Positions 8,311-16,678 are shown, counted from the stretch's first letter. The stretch: 51,414 bases of DNA from Archangiaceae bacterium (GCA_016879935.1 JAACJQ010000427.1:1-51414), one strand, 5' to 3'. Made by a program: numbers and translations. The notes: a model not told the origin generated them from the letters alone.

Positions 8311-9204
8311 GTGAGCACCGCACTGAAAAGCCTGCGGGTCGATGGGCGGCTGGCCTTCGTGCTGCGCGCGATGCTCTACCACTCGCTCTCGTACGTCTTC
8401 GTCGGGCTGCTGGCTTCGAAGGTGCTCGACTACCAGGACGCGCTCTCGCAGCCCGTCATCAGCGACTTCATGAAGCCACCGCAGGGCGGCGCCGTCGGCC
8501 TGGGTCCATGGCTTCAACCCCTGCGGGGCCTGTTGTTCGGGCTGGTGTTGCTGCCGTTTCGCGAGCTGCTCGCGCAGCGCCCCCGCGGCTGGCTCACGCT
8601 CTGGAGCCTCTTTCTCGTCCTCGGCATCGTGGGCACTCCGGCGGCGGCGCCCTCGTCGCTCGAAGGCCTCATCTATTCGCGCCTGCCGCTCTGGTACCAC
8701 CTCTTCGGGCTGCCCGAGGTGGCGGTGCAGACGCTGGTGTTCAGCGTGCTGCTGCATCGGTCGACGGTGCCAACTCGGGCGCGTGTGCTGCCTCAGGGGT
8801 TGCGTCAGGCCCTCTCGGCGGTGGCCGGCGCGTCGTACGCGTTCATCGGGTACGCCGCCGTCTCCATCGTGTTCGCTTTCGTGCTGGCCGATGGTTTTCG
8901 CACCGAGGGCGCGCAGAGCCTTCGAACGTTGGGCGTCTTCGCCGCGCCCTTCGTGCTGAACGCGACGCTGGTGGCGCTGGGCCGACGTCTGGGCGGGCGG
9001 CCCGGGTGGCAGGTGGCGCTGCTGGCGTGGAGCCTCAACACGCTCGTGCTGCTCGGCTACCAGGCGCTGGTGCTGGGCGAGGTGGGCTGGGTCTACGTGA
9101 CGCTGGCGCCCGTGCTGCCGGCCCTCATCATCGCGCTCGTCATTCACTTCGAGCAGCGAGCTCAGCCGTCGACCTCGACGTACGCGCGCCTGGCTGGCAC
9201 CTGA
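8311..9204 (+). CDS. Polytopic membrane protein, hypothetical
   Basis: The product is about 297 residues with six or seven hydrophobic segments (for example LLFGLVLLPFRELLA, LTLWSLFLVLGIVGT, YAAVSIVFAFVLADG, VLPALIIALVIHFEQ). It is an inner-membrane protein of unknown function. No transporter signature or catalytic motif is seen. The start is uncertain: GTG 8311 is chosen, while ATG 8371 would trim 20 residues. The 3' end overlaps the convergent metallophosphoesterase gene by 43 bp. The first helix (LYHSLSYVFVGLLASKVLDY) argues that the upstream start is not needed for membrane insertion. Confidence 0.7.
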   Translation: MSTALKSLRVDGRLAFVLRAMLYHSLSYVFVGLLASKVLDYQDALSQPVISDFMKPPQGGAVGLGPWLQPLRGLLFGLVLLPFRELLAQRPRGWLTLWSLFLVLGIVGTPAAAPSSLEGLIYSRLPLWYHLFGLPEVAVQTLVFSVLLHRSTVPTRARVLPQGLRQALSAVAGASYAFIGYAAVSIVFAFVLADGFRTEGAQSLRTLGVFAAPFVLNATLVALGRRLGGRPGWQVALLAWSLNTLVLLGYQALVLGEVGWVYVTLAPVLPALIIALVIHFEQRAQPSTSTYARLAGT

Positions 9205-9821
9205 ACGAGTCGGCGCTCGGGCAGCCACACCGCCGAGAGCTGCCCGCCATAGACACAGCCCGTGTCGAGCCCGAGCGCGTGCGGGTGATGCTGCAATTTC
9301 CTCAACGCGTCGTGGCCGAAGATGACGAAGCGCGGGCCCGGCCACAGCTCGGCCCACGGCCTTCCACCCGAGACGCGCGTCGAGCCGCTGCCATCGGCGT
9401 CGATGCTGCGCAGGTTGAGCAGCAGGTGCCGCGGCTGCTCCGTCAGGGGCACGTTCGGCAACAGGCCCGCGTGCACGACGAGGGTGTTCAGCTCGGGGAA
9501 GTCGAGGAACAGCGGCAACAGCTCGAGGTAGCGCCAGTCGTCTTCGGAGAGCGACGCAGCCACTTCACGGTGAGTGCCCTTCAGTGCGCTGAGGTCGCCG
9601 TCGCGCCCCTTGAGCACGTGCGCGTCGTGGTTGCCGAGTACGCCGAGCGCGCGGTGCTCTCGCGCCAGCGCCACCACCGCTCTGGAGTCGGGCCCCTTCG
9701 CGACGAGGTCTCCCGCGAGCACGAGGCGGTCGCGCGCCGTCCACCCCGAGACCTTCAGCAAGTCGACGAGCTCGTCGATGCAGCCATGCACGTCGCCGAT
9801 GACGAGGGTGCGCCCGCTCAT
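9162..9821 (-). CDS. Metallophosphoesterase (ApaH/PrpA-type)
   Basis: The product is 219 residues, the usual length for single-domain PPP-type bacterial phosphatases. The three metal-site motifs are complete: GDVHG at residues 9-13, GDLVAKGPDS near 37, and GNHDAH near 63; later His residues occur in VVHAGLLP and FGHD. These bind two metal ions and hydrolyse phosphate esters, as in diadenosine tetraphosphatase (ApaH) or phosphoprotein phosphatases (PrpA/PrpB). The substrate cannot be told from sequence. It starts one base after the stop of the ECF sigma gene, so it is probably in the same operon. Confidence 0.92.
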   Translation of the reverse strand: MSGRTLVIGDVHGCIDELVDLLKVSGWTARDRLVLAGDLVAKGPDSRAVVALAREHRALGVLGNHDAHVLKGRDGDLSALKGTHREVAASLSEDDWRYLELLPLFLDFPELNTLVVHAGLLPNVPLTEQPRHLLLNLRSIDADGSGSTRVSGGRPWAELWPGPRFVIFGHDALRKLQHHPHALGLDTGCVYGGQLSAVWLPERRLVQVPARRAYVEVDG

Positions 9822-9822
9822 G

Positions 9823-10641
9823 TCACGCGGTGGGCTCGAGGCCGGCGCGGCGCAGGGCGTGGCGCACGGCGGCCTTCACGGGCGCTGGAACGTCTCCACC
9901 GGGAATCGCGCGACACATCGACACCGTGCGCTTGAGCGAGTCGCACGCGGCCGAGCAGCGCTCACACTTCGCGAGGTGCGCCTCGATGCGCTCGCAGGCG
10001 GCCTGGTCGATCTCGGAGGCGGCGTAGGCCGACAGCTCGTGCGCCAGCTCGGGGCACTCGATGCCCGAGTCGGGAGCATCGATGACTTCACCCAGCCGCT
10101 GCTTGAGCGCCATGCGCGCGCGGTGCAGGCGTGACTTGAGCGCGCCGACCTCGACGCCCGCGACCTCTGCAGCCTCTTCGGCCGACAGCCCCTCGACGTC
10201 GCGCAGAATGAGCGCCTCGCGGTGGTCTTCCGGCAGCGTGCCGATGGCGGCCTGAATGAGCTCGCTCACCTGCTTCGCGTGGGCGCGGGTGTCGTTGGCG
10301 CTGACGTCTTCGACGAGGTGCTGCGCGTCGCCGGCCTCGAGGGAGTCGTGCTGCGCGGGCTCGCCCTCGCGGCGGCGGCGCTGCTTGAGGCAGAAGCTGC
10401 GCGCAATCTGGTACAGCCACGTCGAGAGCTTCGAGTCGCCGCGAAAGCTGCCCAGGTTCTTGTAGGCGGCGATGAGCGTCTCCTGCAGCACGTCGCGCGC
10501 GTCGTCTTCGTTCGCGCACATGCGCAGGCCGTAGCGGTACACGCGCTGTTCGTGCTTCGCGAGCAGTTGCTCGATGGCGTTCGCGTCACCTGCGTGGGCC
10601 TTCGCCAGCAGCGCAACATCGGAGTCAGCGGATGCAGCCAT
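9823..10641 (-). CDS. ECF sigma factor with fused zinc anti-sigma-like domain
   Basis: The product is 272 residues, longer than the usual 170-200 of an ECF sigma factor. Region 2 lies at about 22-90 (NEDDARDVLQETLIAAYKNL, STWLYQIARSFCLK) and region 4 at about 125-185 (LPEDHREALILRDVEGLS, EEAAEVAGVEVGALKSRLHR). Residues 195-235 form a cis-fused zinc-finger domain of the zf-HC2/ZAS type with H222-x3-C226-x2-C229, plus C196, C216 and C233. The known ECF44 factor CorE of Myxococcus carries a C-terminal Cys-rich metal-sensing domain; this protein may work in a similar self-inhibiting way, by analogy only. The metallophosphoesterase gene follows directly. Confidence 0.92.
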   Translation of the reverse strand: MAASADSDVALLAKAHAGDANAIEQLLAKHEQRVYRYGLRMCANEDDARDVLQETLIAAYKNLGSFRGDSKLSTWLYQIARSFCLKQRRRREGEPAQHDSLEAGDAQHLVEDVSANDTRAHAKQVSELIQAAIGTLPEDHREALILRDVEGLSAEEAAEVAGVEVGALKSRLHRARMALKQRLGEVIDAPDSGIECPELAHELSAYAASEIDQAACERIEAHLAKCERCSAACDSLKRTVSMCRAIPGGDVPAPVKAAVRHALRRAGLEPTA

Positions 10642-10689
10642 GACGCTTCCTTAACGGAGCGCGCCGTCGCCGTCAGCAGAAGCTCCCCG

Positions 10690-11625
10690 TCAGAGCGGAA
10701 CGGTCGGCGGGGTCGGCGGAATCACGAAGGGCGCGGGCTCGGGTGGGCTCGTGGTGCGCGATGCAGGTGGTGCGCGCTCGACAGGCTTCGCTGGTGGCGC
10801 ACCAAATGCGCCGTGCAGTGCGACCGTGAGCGTCGGCCCGTACCCGAAGCGGCCCGCGCCGATGGGCAGCCACACCTGCGCCGCGACGCCGAGCCCGAAG
10901 GGCGCCGTGTACGAGTACCCGATGCCGGTCTGGCCGAGAATCTCGCGCATGCTGCCGGTGTCATCGGCCAGCACCCCGGTACCCTGCGTGACGCGCAGAC
11001 CACGCGCCTGGATGTCGGCGTTCGTGTGCGCGCCCAGGCCCGCGAAGACGGTGCCGTAGCGGCCCGAGAACCGGGGCACGAGCGTGACGGCGACTCCCGG
11101 AATCAAGGTGACGGTGCCCATGAACGCCTTCGATGGCGAGCTGCCGAGTGGGCCTGGACCGCTCCCAAGCGAGACGGGCAGGCCGTGCATCGACAGTTGC
11201 ACCGCGCCATCGATGCCGAAGCCACCCACTTCGAAAGCCGTGAAGTGCCCGGCGAGCATCAGGCCCAGCGCATCACTGAGCACGGCACTGGCGGCGCTGT
11301 CAGCGTTGCGAAACTGCACACCCGACGAGGAGATGTATTGAAATTGGCCGCCGAAGGAAAACCTCGGCGAGATGCGAAGCATTGGTGAAAAGCCGACCTG
11401 GCCGAGCGGCTGGCCGATGCCCGAGTTGGTCTGAGCGGGTTGTACGTTCAATAGGCGCAGCTGGCCGACGGCCGAGACCTGCGCGGCGTGCTGGAAGTCG
11501 AAGTTCAGCATTGGCGGCGGAGGGAGCGGCGCGAGCATCGAGCGCTGCACCGAGGTCACGGTCACGGGTGGGCACCCCGCCAGCGCGAGCATGAGGAACA
11601 GCCAGCTGAACCGTCGAGCGTGCAC
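10690..11625 (-). CDS. Outer-membrane beta-barrel-like lipoprotein
   Basis: The product is 311 residues. GTG 11625, with a GGGGAGG ribosome site just upstream, gives a lipoprotein signal (LFLMLALAGCPPVTV). The body alternates amphipathic strands and Gly-rich turns (RFSFGGQFQYISSSGVQF, GIDGAVQLSMHGLPVSLG, FGYGPTLTVALHGAFG), which suggests an outer-membrane barrel or barrel-associated protein. The tail is rich in Pro and Ala. There is no family match I can name. The gene is separated from the ECF sigma gene by only 48 bp on the same strand, so it may belong to that operon as its first gene. Confidence 0.75.
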   Translation of the reverse strand: MHARRFSWLFLMLALAGCPPVTVTSVQRSMLAPLPPPPMLNFDFQHAAQVSAVGQLRLLNVQPAQTNSGIGQPLGQVGFSPMLRISPRFSFGGQFQYISSSGVQFRNADSAASAVLSDALGLMLAGHFTAFEVGGFGIDGAVQLSMHGLPVSLGSGPGPLGSSPSKAFMGTVTLIPGVAVTLVPRFSGRYGTVFAGLGAHTNADIQARGLRVTQGTGVLADDTGSMREILGQTGIGYSYTAPFGLGVAAQVWLPIGAGRFGYGPTLTVALHGAFGAPPAKPVERAPPASRTTSPPEPAPFVIPPTPPTVPL

Positions 11626-11768
11626 GAACGCGCCTCCCCAGATGCCACCCTCAGCAAAGCCTGCGCCGCCATCGCGCTCCAGCGTCGTCGCAGGGTTACC
11701 AACCAGTCGCGGGCGTCTGAGCCTGCGTGACTGTCACAGCCGTCGTGGTGTAGCGCTATGACTTCGTG

Positions 11769-12644
11769 ATGTTCCCGCTCCTCCTCTCATTGGCGCTGTC
11801 GCAGACCCCGGCGCATCAGGCCCTCGACGAACTCGAGCGGCAGACGGTACCGCTGCGGCAGCCGACGAAGGTGGTGAGCCTGCCCGTCGAGGCGCTCCTG
11901 AAAGATGGGTGGAGCGAGCCCGAGGCGGCCAGGATTGCCAGCGCGGCGTCGTCGCTTCCCGTGCGCTCCGTTGTCATGGCCGTCACCAGTGGCGTGGTGC
12001 TCGTCGTGGGCGGCAGTGCCAGCGCGGCGCTCGACCAGCCTTCGAGCGCGTGGGTTGGCGTGACGTCATCGTTGGTCTCGTTTGCGGTGCTGACGCTCGG
12101 CGTTCTCTGGGCGTCGATTCCCGTCATCGACCTCTTCGCGTTGTCCGAACCTCGCGATCGGCGGCTCCGCAAGGCGGCGGTCAGCGCCAGCGACTGGGAC
12201 CCTGCGGTGGTGCGGGCCGCGAGTCAGCTCATCGGGTTGGGCGAGCGAGAGGGGACGGTGGAGTTCGTTCGAGCCGAGCAGGTGGTGACGGAGGAGGAGT
12301 TGGCGCGACTGAGCCCCGACCCCGTGGAGCACACGCGCGCCCGGGAGCGCATGAAGGGTGGCGCCACGGCTGCGGCCATTCTGATGGTGGTGGGAGGCCT
12401 TCTTCTCTGCGCGCCGCCCGCGATTCTCGGAGCGACGAACCTCTCACCGCTCGGAGACCTCGCCGTCAGCCTGGGCTCGGTGGGGCTCTCGCTCGTCGCG
12501 CTGCTGACCGCCGGGCCCCTGGCCACCAGCGCCGCGGCGCAGGAGGCAGCCATGCTCGACCGGTTCAACGCGGCGGTGTTCGACGAGGCCCGCAGGTCGC
12601 TCGCAGCCCGCGCTGCGCCCGTGCCGTCGCCCAACCCGGAGTGA
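11769..12644 (+). CDS. Membrane protein, hypothetical
   Basis: The product is about 292 residues. An N-terminal signal-like helix (FPLLLSLALSQTPAH) is followed by about 55 residues with conserved-looking LPVEALLKDGWSEPEA. Two hydrophobic hairpins then occur (SVVMAVTSGVVLVVGGSASA and SSLVSFAVLTLGVLWASIPV; later AAAILMVVGGLLLCAPPAIL and LAVSLGSVGLSLVALLTAG). Charged, helical segments lie between. It is an inner-membrane protein of unknown role. ATG 11769 is used; GTG 11766 is one codon upstream. It is alone on the plus strand between two minus-strand genes. Confidence 0.7.
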   Translation: MFPLLLSLALSQTPAHQALDELERQTVPLRQPTKVVSLPVEALLKDGWSEPEAARIASAASSLPVRSVVMAVTSGVVLVVGGSASAALDQPSSAWVGVTSSLVSFAVLTLGVLWASIPVIDLFALSEPRDRRLRKAAVSASDWDPAVVRAASQLIGLGEREGTVEFVRAEQVVTEEELARLSPDPVEHTRARERMKGGATAAAILMVVGGLLLCAPPAILGATNLSPLGDLAVSLGSVGLSLVALLTAGPLATSAAAQEAAMLDRFNAAVFDEARRSLAARAAPVPSPNPE

Positions 12645-12655
12645 GCAGTGAGCCA

Positions 12656-14158
12656 TCACACCGGCATGCGTGCCAGCCGCAGGCCGTGCTTCTCCATCAA
12701 CCGGTAGAACGTCACGCGATTCACGCCCGCCAGCTTCGATGCCGCGCTCACCTGGCCCTTCGTCTTCACGAGCAGCTCCTGCAGGTACTGCTTCTCGTAC
12801 GGCGCCACCCACTTCGCGCGCATCTCCTCGAGCGTGGGCGTGGCCTCGGGCTTCACGGGCTCGGGTGTGAGCATCGGCTTCGGCACGTCGAGCCGCATCG
12901 ACTTCGGCAGGTCTTCCGGGCGCACCTCGTTCGTCGAGGTCAGAATCACCGCGTGCTCGAGCGCGTTCTTCAGCTCGCGCATGTTCCCGGGAAAGTCGTG
13001 GGCCTGCAGCAGCGCCATCGCCTCTTTCGAGATGCTGTCGACGCGGCGCGCGTGCTTCTTGGCCGCCTGTTGCAGGAACACCTGCGCGAGAATCTCGAGG
13101 TTGTCTTTGTACGTGCGCAGCGGCGGCAGCTCGACGGTGACGACCGACACGCGGAAGTAGAGGTCTTCGCGAAAGCGGCCCTCCTTCGCGAGCTGCGCGA
13201 GGTTGCGGTTGGTGGCGCAGATGAGGCGCACGTCGACGCGCAGCGGAGCGTCGTTGCTCCCGACCGGGCTCACCTCGCCCTGCTCGATGGCGCGCAGCAC
13301 CTTGGCCTGCAGCATGAGCGGCAGCTCACCGAGCTCGTCGAGGAACAACGTGCCGCCGTCGGCCTTCTGGAACTCGCCCACCTTGTTGTGCGTCGCGCCG
13401 GTGAAGGCGCCCTTCACGTGACCGAACAACACGCTCTCGAGCAGCGTCTCGGGAATCGCGGCGCAGTTCACCGTGACGTACGGCTTCGCGGCGCGCTTCG
13501 AGTTGAAGTGAATGGAGCGCGAGACCAGGTCCTTGCCGGTGCCGCTCTCTCCCGTCACGAGCACGGGCGCGTCGGTGCTGGCGACCTGCTCGACCTTTCG
13601 TTCGACGTCGAGCCACTGCGGTGAGAGCCCCTTGATGACGAAGGGCCGGCCGCTGTCGAGCGTGGCGCGGGCGAGCTGCGCGCGCCGGAGGAACCGGGCC
13701 GACGTCGCGGCCACCACCTCGAGCGCCTTGACGTGTCGCTCGGTGAACGCGTTCGGCGCGAGCGAGGCGACGGTCAGCACGCCGAGCGGCTTGCCCTGCC
13801 ACGGAATGGGCACGGCGAGCACCGAGCCCACGTCGAGGAAGTACTTCGCGTAGTTCTTGTCCTTCGAGGTGTCGTTGCAGATGTACGGCACGCCCGACTC
13901 GAAGCAGGTGAGGGCGATGCCGTTGGGTCGACCGTCGCGGCGCGGGCGAATGATGGAGCCCGTCCCCGGCAGGGTCACCACCACGCCGGCGACGACGTGG
14001 AAGTCGACCGAGAGCCCCTTCGCCTGCGTGTCGGCGAGGAAGACGGCGCCGTTGATGGCGCCCGTCTGCGCGCAGGCGACCTGCACGAGCCGGCTACCGA
14101 CCTGCTCGATGTCGGCGGCGTGGAGTTCCTTCTCGGTGTTGAGTTCGGGCATCAACAT
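12656..14158 (-). CDS. Sigma-54-dependent transcriptional activator with GAF domain
   Basis: The product is 500 residues. A GAF sensor domain occupies about 20-160 (LVQVACAQTGAINGAVFLAD, FESGVPYICNDTSKDKNY, VPIPWQGKPLGVLTVASLAP). The AAA+ central domain spans about 180-400, with Walker A GESGTGKD, the sigma-54-contacting loop GAFTGATH, and Walker [14 protein letters not shown]. The C-terminus is a Fis-type helix-turn-helix (GQVSAASKLAGVNRVTFYRL). It binds an upstream enhancer and opens sigma-54 promoters in response to a small molecule or partner sensed by GAF. A perfect palindrome just upstream of its start may be its own operator. The target genes are not identifiable here. Confidence 0.95.
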   Translation of the reverse strand: MLMPELNTEKELHAADIEQVGSRLVQVACAQTGAINGAVFLADTQAKGLSVDFHVVAGVVVTLPGTGSIIRPRRDGRPNGIALTCFESGVPYICNDTSKDKNYAKYFLDVGSVLAVPIPWQGKPLGVLTVASLAPNAFTERHVKALEVVAATSARFLRRAQLARATLDSGRPFVIKGLSPQWLDVERKVEQVASTDAPVLVTGESGTGKDLVSRSIHFNSKRAAKPYVTVNCAAIPETLLESVLFGHVKGAFTGATHNKVGEFQKADGGTLFLDELGELPLMLQAKVLRAIEQGEVSPVGSNDAPLRVDVRLICATNRNLAQLAKEGRFREDLYFRVSVVTVELPPLRTYKDNLEILAQVFLQQAAKKHARRVDSISKEAMALLQAHDFPGNMRELKNALEHAVILTSTNEVRPEDLPKSMRLDVPKPMLTPEPVKPEATPTLEEMRAKWVAPYEKQYLQELLVKTKGQVSAASKLAGVNRVTFYRLMEKHGLRLARMPV

Positions 14159-14177
14159 GGCCGCTCAATGTAGCGAG

Positions 14178-14195
14178 TGTTGCTTTGAAGCAACA
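14178..14195. promoter_or_regulatory. Perfect 18-bp palindrome upstream of the sigma-54 activator gene
   Basis: The sequence TGTTGCTT-TG-AAGCAACA is a perfect inverted repeat with 8-base arms. It lies 20-37 bp upstream of the activator's ATG (minus strand) and 126 bp before the ATG of the divergent DUF1508-repeat lipoprotein. Fis-type activators bind such two-fold sites, so this is a plausible autoregulatory or shared operator. Binding is inferred, not shown. Confidence 0.55.
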
Positions 14196-14320
14196 GGTTG
14201 GGAGGTTTGGTTCGAGCGACTTCAGGTGGTTGCGAGGCGGGTGGGCTCGGCATGTCGACTGCAATGAACAGGTTCATCAAGCAGTCAGCGCTTCTCACTC
14301 AAACCTTCCGGAGCAACCCC

Positions 14321-15109
14321 ATGAACCGCATCCTCGTCCTCCTCGTTTCCGTCTTCGCCATCACCGCCTGTGGAGTCGACTCGGCCGTCGTCGCCGATGA
14401 CATCGACAGCGACATCGACACCGCCGCCGCGATGGACGAGCTGTCGGCGAACCGCGGCCGCTTCGAGACGTTCACGGCGAGCAACGGCGACACGTACTTC
14501 CACCTGCTGGCCGGCAACGGCGAGAAGGTGCTCGCGTCGCAGGGCTACGCCTCGGCTTCGTCGGCCGCCGCGGGCATCGCCAGCGTGAAGGCGAACGGCA
14601 CGGTCGCGACGGCGTACGAGATTCGCGAGGCCTCGGACGGCTCGTCGTACTTCGTGCTGAAGGCGGGCAACGGCGCCATCATCGGCCTCTCGGAGATGTA
14701 CGTCTCGAAGGCGAACGCCGAGCGCGCCATCGAGTCGGTGGTGAAGGTCGTCACCGCGACGACGCTCGAGACGCCGGCGCCGCTGACGGTTGGCCGCTTC
14801 GAAGTGTTCAAGGGCCTCGACGGCAAGAACTACTTCCACCTGCGCGCGAAGAACGGCGAGATCGTGCTCCAGTCGCAGAGCTACACCACGAACGCGAAGG
14901 CCAAGGCTGGCGTCGCTTCGGTGCAGTCGAACGGCCTCGTCGCGGCCCGCTACACGGTGCTCGCTGCGGTCGACGGTCGCTACTACTTCACGCTGAAGGC
15001 GACCAACGGCCAGGTCATCGCCCGCAGCCAGCTCTACTCGACGAAGTACAGCGCTGAGCGCGGCGTCGAGACGGTCATCGCGCTCGTGCAGCCGGTCAAG
15101 GGCAACTGA
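14321..15109 (+). CDS. Lipoprotein with four DUF1508/YegP-like repeats
   Basis: The product is 262 residues. A lipoprotein signal ends at the Cys in VLLVSVFAITACGVDS. Four repeats follow, each about 45-50 residues and reading F-x2-NGxxYFxL-x-AxNGxxI-x-S-x-Y (for example GRFETFTASNGDTYFHLLAG, SSYFVLKAGNGAIIGLSEMY, KNYFHLRAKNGEIVLQSQSY, RYYFTLKATNGQVIARSQLY). This matches the DUF1508 (YegP-like) module, usually present as two copies in small cytoplasmic proteins; four copies on a lipoprotein is less usual. The start has GGAG ten bases upstream. A hairpin terminator follows the stop. Confidence 0.88.
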   Translation: MNRILVLLVSVFAITACGVDSAVVADDIDSDIDTAAAMDELSANRGRFETFTASNGDTYFHLLAGNGEKVLASQGYASASSAAAGIASVKANGTVATAYEIREASDGSSYFVLKAGNGAIIGLSEMYVSKANAERAIESVVKVVTATTLETPAPLTVGRFEVFKGLDGKNYFHLRAKNGEIVLQSQSYTTNAKAKAGVASVQSNGLVAARYTVLAAVDGRYYFTLKATNGQVIARSQLYSTKYSAERGVETVIALVQPVKGN

Positions 15110-15145
15110 TTCACCGCTGAACGCTGAACAAGATTCAAAGGGGGT

Positions 15146-15188
15146 ACGACGCGGCGCCCGGAAACGGACGTCGCGTCGTCGTTTGTGC
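15146..15188 (+). terminator. Hairpin terminator after the DUF1508-repeat gene
   Basis: A stem of 15 bases (15146-15160 with 15165-15179, one wobble and one mismatch) closes a GAAA tetraloop, followed by a short run GTTTGT. It lies 36 bp after the stop at 15109. The T-run is weak but the stem is strong for this GC-rich genome. Confidence 0.6.
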
Positions 15189-15252
15189 GGTCGGAGGCGG
15201 GGCTCTGATGAGCGCCAGGGCCTGAGTGATGGAGCTCCGAAGCCTCGGGTGA

Positions 15253-15563
15253 ACGCAGTTACGAGGAACGGCTTCGACGACCGAGACCGGCGACCGCTCC
15301 GCTGGTTTGGCGAGGAACGGCTTTGGCGCGGTGAAGTACTCGGCCAACGTGCGGGTGTGGGTGAGCAGCGCCAGCGGCGTCTGCGAGCAACAGCAGTCGG
15401 GGTCGAAGGAGATGGTGGCGTTCATCACCAACGGCAATCAACGCTGGTCGCACGGGATGGCGTCTTCGCGACCATCGACGACCGGTCCTTCTTTCTCAGT
15501 TCGTTCTCGATCGGCTGGGCACCATGCCGACAGTGCCGGTCTCGGCTCACCTTCCAGCCCTGA
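15253..15563 (+). pseudogene. Possible frameshifted gene remnant
   Basis: The plus frame from 15253 reads protein-like sequence with strong GC3 (FGAVKYSANVRVWVSSAS, GSKEMVAFITNGNQ) until about 15440. After that the plausible coding signal moves to another frame (VARDGVFATIDDRSFFLSSF) and ends at a TGA near 15561-15563. The simplest reading is one short secreted-type gene with a frameshift and no start codon of its own. No family is recognised. It lies in a gene-poor stretch beside a large palindrome. Confidence 0.3.
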
Positions 15564-15592
15564 GATGGTTAGATAGTCTATCTAACCATCTC
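15562..15592. repeat. 31-nt perfect palindrome, AT-rich
   Basis: Arms of 15 bases, GAGATGGTTAGATAG (15562-15576) and its exact reverse complement (15578-15592), flank a single T at 15577. The sequence is much richer in A and T than its surroundings. It lies between convergent genes (15109 and 15728). No T-tract follows, so a simple terminator is not the best fit; a protein-binding or recombination site is possible. Confidence 0.8.
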
Positions 15593-15727
15593 GACCCGGA
15601 AAGGCGGCCCCACCGGCTCGCCGCCACAGAGGACTCCAGACACCTGCCATTCTGTCGCCCAGTGCGCTGACTCGAGGCTTCGGAGCTCGGACGACACCCT
15701 TCGCTCAGCGCGCTTCACCAGGGCAGC

Positions 15728-16438
15728 TCAGCGGGTGTTGCCAGAACCCACCGAGGCCGGCGGCGATGCGGCGTGACCGCGCCGCTGGACCTGCCGCTGA
15801 ATCGTGTACGCAACGCCAGCGACGAAGACGGTGAGCGACGGCACGAGGAGCGTGGTCGCGCCGAGCACCGAGAAGCCGAAGGCGCCCATCGCTCCGCCCG
15901 AGGTGAAGCCGAGCAGCAACACGAGGTGCAGGCGCACGCGGAACCACTCGATGGGTTCTCGCGCGAGCCAGTGGCCGATGGCGATGCCGAGGTCGGTGAC
16001 GACGCCGGTCATGTGGGTCGTGCGGAGCACGGCTCCCGAGTACGAGGTGGCGAGCGCGTTCTGGAGACCGCATGCCATCGCCGCGAGCACTTCACCCGAG
16101 ACGTGATTCGCACGCAGGCCCAGCCACGCTCCGGTCAGCAGCACACCTTCGATCATCAGCGCGACGCCGTACCTCCGGCCCGCGTGCAGCGACTGCTGTC
16201 TGATCAGAAAGCCGCTGAAGGTCGCGCCGACGAAGAACGACACCACGACGGCGGCGGCGCGCATGGCGACGACCCGATTGCCGTGCGCGAGCTCGGCGCT
16301 CACGGCGAACACGGTGCCGCTCATGTGCGTGACCGCGTGGTACGCGCTGCCGACCGCCACCGCGTTCACGCAGCCGGCCACCGCCGAGAGCAACATGCCT
16401 CCTGCGTAGACCCAGCCCGGTGCGTGATGCTTCAACAT
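15728..16438 (-). CDS. DUF1275 (YoaK) family membrane protein
   Basis: The product is 236 residues with six hydrophobic helices. The sequence matches DUF1275/YoaK: GGMLLSAVAGCVNAVAVGSA, THMSGTVFAVSAELA, a Gly-rich helix VVVSFFVGATFSGFLI, CGLQNALATSYSGAVLRTTH and MTGVVTDLGIAIG. The repeated THMSG/THMTG pattern is characteristic of the family. These are inner-membrane proteins of unsettled function. The gene stands alone on the minus strand. A 14-bp inverted repeat (GCTCCG-CC-CGGAGC, 16459-16472) lies just upstream of its ATG. Confidence 0.9.
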   Translation of the reverse strand: MLKHHAPGWVYAGGMLLSAVAGCVNAVAVGSAYHAVTHMSGTVFAVSAELAHGNRVVAMRAAAVVVSFFVGATFSGFLIRQQSLHAGRRYGVALMIEGVLLTGAWLGLRANHVSGEVLAAMACGLQNALATSYSGAVLRTTHMTGVVTDLGIAIGHWLAREPIEWFRVRLHLVLLLGFTSGGAMGAFGFSVLGATTLLVPSLTVFVAGVAYTIQRQVQRRGHAASPPASVGSGNTR

Positions 16439-16678
16439 GGTTCGATATCAAAAGTAGTGCTCCGCCCGGAGCGCCGCCACTTCTGGACGCGCCCGAGGCC
16501 GCGCACTCCTTGCGTCGGTCGTCGGAGTGGCAGTTTTCCTCGCTGATGGTGGTCGCCAGCTGGCCGAATGGGCGCACATCGAGCGCGCGAGCTGTCGACC
16601 ATGCGCCGTGCGCCAGATGCTGGCGGGGGCTCGGATCGGCTGAGGTGAGCGCTTGGAGCCGTGAACACGAGCTGGCTG

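Noticed and set aside
7719..9935. Plus-strand ORF of 738 codons
   Set aside because: It is antisense to the zinc-ribbon, metallophosphoesterase and sigma genes, with an Arg/Ala-rich product typical of GC-rich shadow frames.
16459..16472. Inverted repeat GCTCCG-CC-CGGAGC upstream of the DUF1275 gene as operator
   Set aside because: Short GC palindromes are common in this DNA by chance; noted in the gene entry only.
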